A stretch of 18,914 nt of DNA from Candidatus Njordarchaeota archaeon (GTDB taxonomy: Archaea > Asgardarchaeota > Njordarchaeia > Njordarchaeales > Njordarchaeaceae): NCBI GenBank assembly GCA_029856055.1, contig JAHQWF010000109.1:1-18914 (forward strand). Direction: 5' to 3'. The translations under genes were made by a program, and so were the position numbers. The notes beneath the pieces are model-generated. The model searched no databases. It was not told the origin of the DNA and saw only the letters and a list, made by a program, of their open reading frames with translations. Below are positions 8,008 to 14,986 of this stretch, one piece after another. Within the stretch, counting starts at the first letter, position 1; each line of letters starts with the position of its first letter.

Positions 8008-8532
8008 ATAAGAGAAGAAATATTTATTTCTGGTTTTGGGGGGCAAGGTATAGTTCTGGCAGGAGAGATTTTAGCTAAGGCTGCAATGCTAAAGAATTAT
8101 TATGCTATATTGACTAAGTTTTATGGCGCGGAAGTTAGAGGAGGAGCGGTTAGTAGCGGTATTATTATATCGGATAAAGAAATATTGTTTCAATTTGTTA
8201 GGAAGCCCGATTTTATTTTAGGTTTGCACGAAAAAGGTTTAAAGGAGCATGCGCCAAAAGAAGCAAATATAGTAATTGTAGACAATGATCTCGTAAAGCA
8301 AGTGTCAATTAAATGCAAAAAAATAATACGATTACCAATAATCAAAACTGCAGAAAAAATCGGTTCACAAAAGGTAGCTAATATTGTTTTACTAGGCGTT
8401 TTTTCAAAGTTTTCAGATATTATAGACAAGGAGGATCTATCTAGAGCGCTAAAAACATTAGGTAAGTCAGAGTTATATGAATTAAATTTAAGGGCAGTAG
8501 AGGAAGGAGCAAAGCTAGTAAAATCTATGTAG
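8008..8532 (+). CDS. korC: 2-oxoacid:ferredoxin oxidoreductase, gamma subunit, with non-canonical start
   Basis: 174 residues if read from ATA 8008. The first in-frame ATG is at 8086, but the conserved N-terminal motif of the gamma subunit lies upstream of it: ISGFGGQGIVLAGEILAKAA, then YGAEVRGGAVSSGI. Translation must therefore start before 8086, and the frame has only ATT (8005) and ATA (8008) between the korB TGA (7999-8001, same frame) and that motif. Gamma subunits usually begin M(R/K)xEI.ISGFGGQG, so ATA read as Met gives MREEIFISGFGGQG and fits best. A perfect SD (7994-8001) lies 6 nt before ATA. The gamma subunit completes the catalytic complex with korA and korB. Annotation from 8086 would remove 26 residues of the core fold. 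Family assignment is sure; the exact start is inferred. Confidence 0.85.
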   Translation: MREEIFISGFGGQGIVLAGEILAKAAMLKNYYAILTKFYGAEVRGGAVSSGIIISDKEILFQFVRKPDFILGLHEKGLKEHAPKEANIVIVDNDLVKQVSIKCKKIIRLPIIKTAEKIGSQKVANIVLLGVFSKFSDIIDKEDLSRALKTLGKSELYELNLRAVEEGAKLVKSM

Positions 8533-8551
8533 TAGATAAAATAGGTTGAGA

Positions 8552-8578
8552 AGAGAATAATAAATATTTTCATTCTCT
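8552..8578 (+). terminator. Weak hairpin after korC
   Basis: A 7-bp inverted repeat AGAGAAT / ATTCTCT (8552-8558 and 8572-8578) with a 13-nt loop lies 20 nt after the korC stop, followed by a T-rich stretch including a T6 run (8602-8607). It may mark the operon end. The stem is AT-rich and would be weak at high temperature. Confidence 0.25.
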
Positions 8579-8585
8579 AATTATC

Positions 8586-8593
8586 CTTTAAAG
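8586..8593 (+). promoter_or_regulatory. Candidate TATA box for the Gfo/Idh/MocA gene
   Basis: CTTTAAAG in an AT-rich context, centred ~60 nt before ATG 8650. It would give a ~30-nt leader containing GGTG (8638-8641) as a weak ribosome site. Pattern reading only. Confidence 0.25.
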
Positions 8594-8649
8594 TTAAATC
8601 CTTTTTTGAAATTCTAATAGTTTACCTTAATAAACATGGTGCATTATAA

Positions 8650-9603
8650 ATGAAATTAGCAGTGTTAGGTGTTGGAGGCTGGGGACAAAATCACGTAAGG
8701 GTATTATCTTTTCTACGGGGGGAAGATCTGATCGATGACGTTATTGTAGTGGATATAGATGAAAGCAGAGCTATGAAAATGGCTAAGAGGTTTGGTACTG
8801 AGTGGAATACGGATTATGAGAAAGTTCTAGGTCTCGAGGATGTAAGCGGCGTCATAATAGCTACGCCAACAGGATTACATTATGAACATGCGAAAATGGC
8901 ATTAGAATCTGGTAAACATGTTTTAGTAGAGAAACCATTAACAGAGACTGTTGATCAAGCTCTAGAGCTAAAAGAAATTGCTAGAGAGAATAATAGGATT
9001 GTAATGGTAGGCTTCTTGCTTCGTTTTAGTTCTGCGATTAGATATAGTAAGAATATTTATCACAGCAACGAGCTAGGTAATATTTTAACTATAATGGCGA
9101 AGAGAACTAGTTATTGGCCGAATAGGTCTCTGGATGTAGGCGTAATACGTGATTTAGCGATTCACGATATTGATTTAATAAGATTTATTACTGATGGGGA
9201 ACCAAGATACGTATATGCTCGTGGTGGAGCTATAAAACATGATTATGAAGATTATGTTTCTATGTTTATCGAATATGAATTAGAGAGTAATCATCTAATG
9301 CATTCGCTTATTGAAGCTAACTGGGTTACTCCATTCAAAATAAGAAGAATGGAGATAACGGGAGAAAAAGGTGTAGCGATAATTGATCTATTGACACATA
9401 GCGTTAAAATATTGAAAGATGATGGGGTATTTCAGCCAAATATAGGTTACGTTGAACCGCTTTACGCAGAGGACAAGAACTTTATATTGGCTATGCTAGG
9501 GAAAGAAAAACCAGAAGTAACTATCGATGATGGAATAATAGCTCTAAAAGTCTGTGAGATGGCTCTAAACTCTATGAAAGAAAACAAAATAAAGGAAATA
9601 TAG
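8650..9603 (+). CDS. Gfo/Idh/MocA-family NAD(P)-dependent sugar dehydrogenase
   Basis: 317 residues. The Rossmann motif GVGGWG (7-12) at the very N-terminus is followed by the acidic end of strand 2 (VVDID, 34-38), the ATPT loop (71-74) and the hallmark EKP (94-96). The catalytic-domain signature D168-L-A-I-H172-D173-I-D is present, as in members that oxidise nucleotide sugars. Reaction: oxidation of a sugar hydroxyl to a ketone. Archaeal and bacterial relatives include UDP-GlcNAc and UDP-GlcNAcA 3-dehydrogenases (GnnA, WbpB), which work with a DegT-type aminotransferase. Such an aminotransferase gene lies at 12893, with glmS between, so a 3-oxo-UDP-HexNAc product is a reasonable inference. 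Inositol or free-sugar dehydrogenase activity cannot be excluded from sequence alone. It is a single-gene unit between korC and a small membrane protein gene. Confidence 0.85.
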   Translation: MKLAVLGVGGWGQNHVRVLSFLRGEDLIDDVIVVDIDESRAMKMAKRFGTEWNTDYEKVLGLEDVSGVIIATPTGLHYEHAKMALESGKHVLVEKPLTETVDQALELKEIARENNRIVMVGFLLRFSSAIRYSKNIYHSNELGNILTIMAKRTSYWPNRSLDVGVIRDLAIHDIDLIRFITDGEPRYVYARGGAIKHDYEDYVSMFIEYELESNHLMHSLIEANWVTPFKIRRMEITGEKGVAIIDLLTHSVKILKDDGVFQPNIGYVEPLYAEDKNFILAMLGKEKPEVTIDDGIIALKVCEMALNSMKENKIKEI

Positions 9604-9695
9604 ACACATATTATCATATGATTAAAAGGGCGTAAAAAATAAATAATAATAACAGGATTAATTAAGCGAGTGGATAATGAAATCGGTGAAAATTC

Positions 9696-10049
9696 ATGGC
9701 GAGTGAAAAGTTGCTTGGGTCTCTATTCATAATTGGGTCTATTATAGTTATGATCCTTTATATTACTTGGGGGCTTATAGCTCCATTCGTGACGGTTACT
9801 GATATAATGAGTTGGAGTTCACTAAACACACCTTTTGGGAACATACCTGTTCCACCTCTATATTGGCTTCTATTCCTACCTATACTAGCAGTCATATTAA
9901 TGGGGGGAGCTATTCTTTCGTGGATTGGTTGGGCACTAATTCAGACACCTAGTCCAGAAGAGATAAATGTCGAAGAAATCGAGAAGCAGTTAGAGGAGTT
10001 AGAGAAAGAAGAGGAGGAAAAAGAGGAAAAAGCTGAGAAAGAAAGTTAA
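9696..10049 (+). CDS. Small two-TM membrane protein with acidic coiled tail
   Basis: 117 residues. Two hydrophobic segments are clear: about residues 8-32 (SLFIIGSIIVMILYITWGLI) and 56-83 (YWLLFLPILAVILMGGAILS). The loop between them is ~25 residues and carries two Pro-rich spots. The last ~28 residues are almost only Glu and Lys and would form a long charged helix, probably cytoplasmic. The ATG has GGTGAA (9684-9689) at a good distance as ribosome site, and an AT-rich tract around 9631-9650 could hold the promoter. Family not recognised. It ends 17 bp from the convergent stop of the small minus-strand gene. Confidence 0.7.
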   Translation: MASEKLLGSLFIIGSIIVMILYITWGLIAPFVTVTDIMSWSSLNTPFGNIPVPPLYWLLFLPILAVILMGGAILSWIGWALIQTPSPEEINVEEIEKQLEELEKEEEEKEEKAEKES

Positions 10050-10066
10050 AAATTATTTTATTTATG

Positions 10067-10303
10067 TTAACGCAATTTAACTCTCAAATCCTTCTCAAGA
10101 TTTTTTACTTCTAGTAATATCTTATCCAACAGTTCGGCAAAAGAGACCAAGAAAAAGTACGTCTCATCTGATATTAAATCAATGTTTCTTTCCAAGAATA
10201 GACCTACATTATCTCTGATCTCAGACCAAATATAACTGGTTATGAGTATATTTTTTATTAGGAAATTAAAATCAAGCAAAAAGTTATTACTTTTACTTTT
10301 CAT
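10067..10303 (-). CDS. Small protein of unknown function with strong expression signals
   Basis: 78 residues on the minus strand: hydrophobic and acidic helices (FNFLIKNILITSYIW, then DETYFFLVSFAELLDKILLE) and a basic end. No motif recognised; it looks like a soluble or peripheral helical bundle. I take it as real because its upstream signals are excellent: on the minus strand GGGGGAGGTT (10307-10316) stands 3-4 nt before the ATG, and a TATA box GTTTATATATTC is placed at 10343-10354. It is convergent with the small membrane protein gene and divergent from glmS, sharing a 147-bp intergenic region with the latter. Confidence 0.65.
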   Translation of the reverse strand: MKSKSNNFLLDFNFLIKNILITSYIWSEIRDNVGLFLERNIDLISDETYFFLVSFAELLDKILLEVKNLEKDLRVKLR

Positions 10304-10342
10304 GTAACCTCCCCCTACTTTCCTATTAAAAATATATCATCA

Positions 10343-10354
10343 GAATATATAAAC
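10343..10354 (-). promoter_or_regulatory. TATA box for the 78-aa minus-strand gene
   Basis: On the minus strand GTTTATATATTC is centred ~45 nt before the ATG at 10303; transcription would start near 10320-10323, just upstream of the strong SD GGGGGAGGTT (10307-10316). Confidence 0.5.
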
Positions 10355-10392
10355 AACCACAAATAACGTACAATAATCTAGGAAAATGGAGA

Positions 10393-10402
10393 AAGATTTA
10401 TA
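10393..10402 (+). promoter_or_regulatory. Candidate TATA box for glmS
   Basis: AAGATTTATA with a purine-rich flank lies ~53 nt before ATG 10451, giving a predicted transcription start near 10423-10428 and a leader of about 25 nt. Confidence 0.4.
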
Positions 10403-10450
10403 GGGAAGGGGGAAGTCATATAGTAGGAAATGTTATGTAGAGAGATCTTT

Positions 10451-12265
10451 ATGTGTGGCATTGGAGCATGTCTATCTAGAATTGGTGAAAATGTAGCACC
10501 AAAAATAGTAAAGATGTTAAAAAATCTTGAGTACAGAGGTTATGATAGTGCAGGAGTAGCTGTATTAGATCTAGATAATAAAATTAGCCTAAGGAAAGGA
10601 GTAGGTAAAATCGATAAACTAGCTAAAGAACTTAAGTTTGATGAAATGAAAGGGTTCATAGGAATTGGGCACACAAGATGGGCTACTCACGGTGCAGTTA
10701 CAAAGTTTAATGCTCATCCTCATGTAGATTGTTTAAATGAAATAGCTGTAGCACATAATGGAATCATAGAAAACTACATAGAGATTCGTGAAAGGTTGGA
10801 GAGATTAGGCCACAAATTTCTCACACAGACGGATACTGAAGTTATACCTCACTTAATAGAAGAAAATTTAAAGAATAACAGCTCAGTTTTAGAAAGTCTC
10901 AAGAAAGCTTTAATCGAGCTTAAAGGAGCATACGCTTTAGTCTTAATAACCAGACGTGAACCAGATAAAATCTTCTTTGCCCGATTTTTCTCACCCCTAG
11001 TTATAGGAATTAATGATCGTGATATATATTTGGCAAGTGATATCCCAGCGTTTCTTGAATGGACTAGAAAAGTTATAATTCTTCAGGACGGAGATTATGG
11101 TTTCGTATCGAGAGATAATATATATGTTCGGAATCTTTTTGATCCATCTGTGAAGAGTAGAAATTGGGTACTTGTCGAATGGACCAAAGAAATGGCTGAA
11201 AAAGGCGGTTATCAACATTATATGCTAAAAGAAATCCATGAGCAACCTGAGAGCATTAGAAGAACAGTAATAATGGTCAGCAAACAAATTAATGGTGTTA
11301 TAGAGTTGCTTGAAAATGCTAAAGATGTTTACCTACTAGCAGCTGGAACATCATATTATGCTAGTCTACATGGACAGTACGCATTTGCAAAATATGGATT
11401 CAAAAGTAGAGCTATTGTTTCATCCGAATTTTTAGAGGAAGTAGGATCATTTATTGATAAGGATGATTTAATAATTGGAGTTTCTCAATCTGGGGAGACA
11501 GCAGATACGCTAAAAGCGCTAAGATACGCTAGAGAAAAGGGCGCTAGAATAATAGCTATAACTAATGTAGTTGGTAGCGCAATAACAAGGATAGCTGATA
11601 AATCGATAATAATGGGGGCTGGTCCTGAAATAGGAGTAGCAGCAACAAAAACATTTACATCACAAGTAGCTACACTAAATTATCTCATTTTAACATGGGC
11701 TAAAGAGCATGGTGCTGATGTAGATTATTTAATGAATAAATTATTAGTTGTTCACAAAGATGTAGAGCGAGTGTTGGAAAAAAATGAGAAGAAAGCTAAA
11801 AATCTAAGCGAGATAATGTACAAGCGGAACAATGCGTATTATCTGGGACGAGGCATAGGCTTACCTATAGCTATGGAAGGCGCGCTTAAAATGAAAGAGA
11901 TAGCGTATATTCATGCCGAAGCATACCCGGCAGGTGAGTCAAAACATGGACCCATAGCACTAGTAACACATGATTTTCCCGTATTCGGAGTTGTTCTAAA
12001 AGATGAGACTTATCATAGAATGCATATAGCTCTAGAAGAAATGAAAAGCAGGGGGGGTTTCATAGTTTCAGTAAATGAAGTTAATGATCAGGATACAATG
12101 AGACTAAGTGATTATCACTTTGTTATTCCTGAAAACTACTCAAATATCTTAGCACCATTGCTATACGTGGTTCCTTTACAATTAATAGCTTATTATACGG
12201 CAATTAAAAGAAGATTAGATCCTGATAGACCTAGAAATCTAGCTAAGAGTGTCACAGTTGAGTAA
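10451..12265 (+). CDS. glmS: Glutamine--fructose-6-phosphate aminotransferase (isomerizing)
   Basis: 604 residues, the usual GlmS length. It converts fructose-6-phosphate and glutamine to glucosamine-6-phosphate and glutamate, the entry to UDP-GlcNAc. The frame is open to ATG 10430, but the correct start is ATG 10451 because Cys must be the mature N-terminus: MCGIGACLSR. The glutaminase is complete: C2, HTRWATHG (74-81), HNG (102-104) and TDTE (D128). The isomerase half has two SIS domains with GTSYYA, SQSGETADT, LKMKEIAYIHAE, SKHGP and the C-terminal Lys in LAKSVTVE (K599). It is therefore the functional counterpart of the degenerate paralogue at 4076. The kinase-like gene overlaps its 3' end by up to 17 nt, and the DegT aminotransferase gene follows, so an operon is likely. 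Confidence 0.95.
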   Translation: MCGIGACLSRIGENVAPKIVKMLKNLEYRGYDSAGVAVLDLDNKISLRKGVGKIDKLAKELKFDEMKGFIGIGHTRWATHGAVTKFNAHPHVDCLNEIAVAHNGIIENYIEIRERLERLGHKFLTQTDTEVIPHLIEENLKNNSSVLESLKKALIELKGAYALVLITRREPDKIFFARFFSPLVIGINDRDIYLASDIPAFLEWTRKVIILQDGDYGFVSRDNIYVRNLFDPSVKSRNWVLVEWTKEMAEKGGYQHYMLKEIHEQPESIRRTVIMVSKQINGVIELLENAKDVYLLAAGTSYYASLHGQYAFAKYGFKSRAIVSSEFLEEVGSFIDKDDLIIGVSQSGETADTLKALRYAREKGARIIAITNVVGSAITRIADKSIIMGAGPEIGVAATKTFTSQVATLNYLILTWAKEHGADVDYLMNKLLVVHKDVERVLEKNEKKAKNLSEIMYKRNNAYYLGRGIGLPIAMEGALKMKEIAYIHAEAYPAGESKHGPIALVTHDFPVFGVVLKDETYHRMHIALEEMKSRGGFIVSVNEVNDQDTMRLSDYHFVIPENYSNILAPLLYVVPLQLIAYYTAIKRRLDPDRPRNLAKSVTVE

Positions 12266-12860
12266 CAAAGATTTCGAATTCAAAATAGAGAGGGGCTGGC
12301 ACTCAACCGTAATTATTTATCCTCATTTAGGGATAGTTATTAAAGTATTCAAAGAAGGATTAGCTAAGAATGCTGAGAAGGAATACAATTTTTTAAATAT
12401 ACTGTATAGAAAAGGATTAAATGTTCCTAAACCATATGCTTTGATTATAGACAAGAAAAAACCGATCATTATTCGTGAGTACATCGACGGACTACATTTA
12501 AGAGAATTTCTAAATTATGCTACTATCGATGAATTAAGAAACGTATTGTATCATTTAATTAATTTAATTTATAACTTAGATCTTGAACAAGTCTTTTTGG
12601 ATGAGCTAAGTAGAGCAACAAAAAATATCATTATATCTAAATCGTTAAAGCCATATATCATAGATTTTGAGAGGGCAACGTTATCTAAGAGAAGCAATGT
12701 TACACAATTTCTTAGTTATCTCTATAAGCTAGCAATATCAGATTCTCCAGTATCCTTGAAAATAAAAAAGATTTTAGATCTTAGTAAACTAAGTGAGGCT
12801 AGTGCACATTATAAAAAGCATAAGGATTTTAAGGTGATTTTGGAGTGTTTCAAAGAATAA
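12249..12860 (+). CDS. COG2112-type predicted Ser/Thr protein kinase
   Basis: 203 residues of small archaeal kinase fold. Visible: a short glycine-poor nucleotide loop (RGWHSTVI), the VAIK-like Lys in VIKVFK (K32), the helix-C Glu (E45 in AEKEYNFL), a hinge (IIREYIDG), and IIDFERA (D139) in place of DFG. The catalytic loop is unusual: there is no HGD/HRD, but DELSRATKN with Asn126; as I recall, an ELSR-like loop is usual in this archaeal family, so it need not mean inactivity. The gene overlaps the end of glmS: GTG 12249 lies 17 nt inside it, and TTG 12258 is an alternative start. A role in phosphorylating proteins or a small molecule is open. Its place between glmS and the aminotransferase suggests co-expression, not a proven joint function. 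Confidence 0.75.
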   Translation: MSQLSNKDFEFKIERGWHSTVIIYPHLGIVIKVFKEGLAKNAEKEYNFLNILYRKGLNVPKPYALIIDKKKPIIIREYIDGLHLREFLNYATIDELRNVLYHLINLIYNLDLEQVFLDELSRATKNIIISKSLKPYIIDFERATLSKRSNVTQFLSYLYKLAISDSPVSLKIKKILDLSKLSEASAHYKKHKDFKVILECFKE

Positions 12861-12892
12861 TTTATTTTACTTTTAATTAAATGTGATGTTAA

Positions 12893-14131
12893 ATGATCGA
12901 TAAACCTGCTATATTAGGCGGTAAACCTGTTTCTGACAAAAAAATAAGATTCACTGAAATATTAATTGGTGAAGAAGAAAAAAGAGCTGTTGAAGAAATT
13001 GTGCGATCAAAACAATTTGTTTCTGGGGAGTACTTAACTAAATTTGAAAAAGAATTCTCGAGCTTCGTTGGTACGAAACATGCTATAGCTGTATCAAATG
13101 GAACTGATGCTTTGTTTCTATCTTATTTAGCTCTAGGTTTAACATTTAACAAGAAGGTTTTGACCACACCACTAACTTTTGTTGCATCAGCATCAACGAT
13201 TATTCATGCAGGAGCAATTCCTTATTTCGTGGATGTCGGCGAGGACTCAAATATTTCGCCGAGTGCTGTAGAGAGAGGGTTGGCAAGCAATAAATTTGAC
13301 GCAATTACAGTTGTTCATATGTATGGTAAGCCTGTAAAAATGGATGAAATAAAATCGATTGCAAAAGAGGAAGGTCTTCTGGTAATAGAAGATGCAGCAC
13401 ATGCACATGGTGCAGAGTATAAGGGTCAAAAAATAGGTAGTTGGGGCGATATAGCAGCTTTCTCTTTATATCCGACCAAGATATTGGCAGCTGGAGGATG
13501 GGGAGGAGTCATTACAACGAATGATGACGAAGTAGCAGAGAAACTTAAATTATTGAGAGCTCATGGAGAACTCAGAGCTTTATTTGGTAGCAAGGGGGCT
13601 TATCTATATAAGCTTTTAGGATATAATATGAGAATGAGTCATATAGAGGCTGTTATAGCTTATTACCAACTGAGAAAAATCAATGATTTTATAACTAGAA
13701 GACGGAAGATCGCTAAGATGCTTAACGAAAGATTAAGTGGAATAGATGGTATTAAAGTGCCGATTGAGGAAAAGAATGAGAAGCATGTATATTACATCTA
13801 TTCTATTAATATTAACGAGAGTAAAATTGGGTGGGATAGAGATACTTTTGTTGAGGCTTTGGATCATGAGGGTATTGAAGCTAGAAGGGGTTATCATGTA
13901 CCTCTGCATAAACAAGAATTGTTCCTAAATATAAATGATCCAAATGTTAATCATTTTGCATTGGTAAATAAATATCCAGATTATTCCAGATTTGAATTAC
14001 CAAATGCTGAAAAACTATCTAGGACAACAATATGGTTACCCATGCATCCAAATATTTCCGAGGAAGATGTTGAAAAAATCGTTAAAGCAATTGAGAAGCT
14101 GATATTATGGAAGAAGGCCCGGGCTCAGTAA
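12893..14131 (+). CDS. DegT/DnrJ/EryC1 family PLP-dependent sugar aminotransferase
   Basis: 412 residues. It transfers an amino group (normally from glutamate) to a keto-sugar nucleotide. Landmarks: SNGTDAL (68-74), which holds the PLP phosphate; IEDAAHAHGA with D167 for the pyridine nitrogen; and the Schiff-base Lys K196 in FSLYPTKILAAGGWGG, where the usual GEGG/GDGG is GGWGG. The C-terminal region has RRGYHVPLHKQ and WLPMHPNISEEDVEKIV, typical of the family. The start has GTGAT (12883-12887) 5 nt upstream. With the Gfo/Idh/MocA dehydrogenase at 8650 it forms the gene pair that makes 3-amino derivatives of UDP-GlcNAc or UDP-GlcNAcA in other organisms. The exact sugar is not determinable here; 4-keto-sugar transamination is the main alternative. 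Confidence 0.9.
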   Translation: MIDKPAILGGKPVSDKKIRFTEILIGEEEKRAVEEIVRSKQFVSGEYLTKFEKEFSSFVGTKHAIAVSNGTDALFLSYLALGLTFNKKVLTTPLTFVASASTIIHAGAIPYFVDVGEDSNISPSAVERGLASNKFDAITVVHMYGKPVKMDEIKSIAKEEGLLVIEDAAHAHGAEYKGQKIGSWGDIAAFSLYPTKILAAGGWGGVITTNDDEVAEKLKLLRAHGELRALFGSKGAYLYKLLGYNMRMSHIEAVIAYYQLRKINDFITRRRKIAKMLNERLSGIDGIKVPIEEKNEKHVYYIYSININESKIGWDRDTFVEALDHEGIEARRGYHVPLHKQELFLNINDPNVNHFALVNKYPDYSRFELPNAEKLSRTTIWLPMHPNISEEDVEKIVKAIEKLILWKKARAQ

Positions 14132-14149
14132 GTATATGTGGGTGATTAA

Positions 14150-14299
14150 ATGGGTGATGAAGAAGAAAGAAAAGCATGTCCTATCTTATCTATAGGTACG
14201 GGAGGTGAAGCATTAGTAGAGTGCGTTGGGAATGAATGCATGTTTTGGATAGAAGAAGAGGAGAATTGTGTTTTTGTTTTACTAGCTAGGAAAAAATAG
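14150..14299 (+). CDS. 49-aa four-cysteine protein (possible zinc-binding)
   Basis: A short gene running ATG 14150 to TAG 14299. The product is acidic, with four Cys at residues 10, 25, 30 and 40 in a CP...C-x4-C...C spacing (KACPILS, ECVGNECMFW, ENCVFVLL). Such spacing suggests a small zinc ribbon or disulphide-stabilised protein; I recall similar tiny CP..C..C(M/A)W..C proteins in archaeal genomes but cannot confirm a family. The ribosome site GGTGAT (14141-14146) is at proper distance, and it follows the aminotransferase stop by 18 nt, so it is likely the last gene of the glmS operon. It is followed by a T-rich tract. It is easily missed by length cut-offs. Confidence 0.65.
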   Translation: MGDEEERKACPILSIGTGGEALVECVGNECMFWIEEEENCVFVLLARKK

Positions 14300-14305
14300 G
14301 TGAAA

Positions 14306-14812
14306 TCAGACTTTTCTTTTTTTCTTTATTTTTTCGCTTTCCTTTTTAGTTAAGAAGATAGATATGTAGTCTTTGATTTCTTCATATATTTTTTTAATTT
14401 TATGGAATCCCTTTATCTCATCACTGAATTGGCTGAAATATAAATATGAAGCTATGGCTATCGAGAGATCCGTGTCTAATAACCATACCTCGTTAGCTGC
14501 TCTATAATATATTCTCGCAATTTTCATATCAGGATTCATTAATAATTCCTTGACATATGCTTTACCCTTGCTCGTTATTGAGATTAATCCGCCTGAGATA
14601 AAGAAGTATTGTTTTGATGCAAGATAATCGATATAAAGATTTATTTCTTCCGATTCTACTCCATCTGGATAAACATCATATACAGTTATAATATTTTCAT
14701 TCAACAAATTAGAACATATGTAAGATACTGTTGCTAAATATCTTCTTGTAATGGATTTACGCAATTGATAACCCGCGAAAGCAAATATTAAAATCTTTTC
14801 GTAATTCTTCAA
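14306..14812 (-). CDS. Winged-helix-like protein, possible transcription regulator
   Basis: 168 residues from TTG at 14812; no ATG is in frame near the start (the ATG at 14819 is out of frame), and GTGAT (14820-14824 on the minus strand) supports initiation here. Residues ~25-90 (TRRYLATVSYICSNLL... SEEINLYIDYLASKQYFFI SGGLISITSKGKAYVKELL, here broken by a space) follow the helix-helix-wing plan ending in the T-x-KG turn seen in many archaeal winged-helix proteins such as PadR- and MarR-like ones. The second half is helical and the last ~15 residues are very Lys-rich. No enzyme motif is seen. It is divergent from the gene at 14987 across 174 bp that contains a 12-bp palindrome, the usual layout of a local regulator. 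Function is inferred from pattern only. Confidence 0.6.
   Translation of the reverse strand: MKNYEKILIFAFAGYQLRKSITRRYLATVSYICSNLLNENIITVYDVYPDGVESEEINLYIDYLASKQYFFISGGLISITSKGKAYVKELLMNPDMKIARIYYRAANEVWLLDTDLSIAIASYLYFSQFSDEIKGFHKIKKIYEEIKDYISIFLTKKESEKIKKKRKV
14311..14335 (+). terminator. T-rich terminator for the glmS-aminotransferase operon
   Basis: A pyrimidine tract of almost only T begins 12 nt after the stop of the 49-aa gene. Crenarchaeal transcription ends at T-rich tracts. The same bases on the other strand encode the Lys-rich tail of the convergent gene. Confidence 0.45.
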
Positions 14813-14956
14813 CTTGCATCACTACTTCTAATTATTTATTTAGAATAGCTTTTAGAGAGAACTAATTTAACTTATAGAATCAATATTTAATGAGATATAT
14901 TTCATGGAGCATATCTAGATAATTCTTCATCTTTAATAGAGTTTACTTGGCTATCT

Positions 14957-14968
14957 AGAATTAATTCT
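14957..14968. promoter_or_regulatory. 12-bp perfect palindrome, candidate operator
   Basis: AGAATTAATTCT reads identically on both strands and sits 18 nt before ATG 14987, about 25 nt after the TATA-like CTTTAATA (14930-14937). It would cover the transcription start. A related TATCTAGATAATTCTT lies at 14912-14927, resembling TATCTAGAATTAATTCTT at 14952-14969. Confidence 0.35.
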
Positions 14969-14986
14969 TAGCGCCGTGATGAAGAA

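Noticed and set aside
7156..8532. A korB-korC fusion through readthrough of the TGA at 7999-8001, or TGA read as selenocysteine
   Set aside because: Both products have normal family ends at this point, a full SD overlaps the stop, and Sec decoding is not expected in Crenarchaeota.
8190..8573. 127-aa minus-strand frame across korC
   Set aside because: Antisense to a clearly conserved subunit; low-complexity, Ser/Phe-rich composition typical of a shadow frame.
14976..14982. GTGATGA resembling the C box of a C/D-box sRNA
   Set aside because: It is the SD of the 14987 gene, and no CTGA D box or C'/D' pair stands at the right distance.
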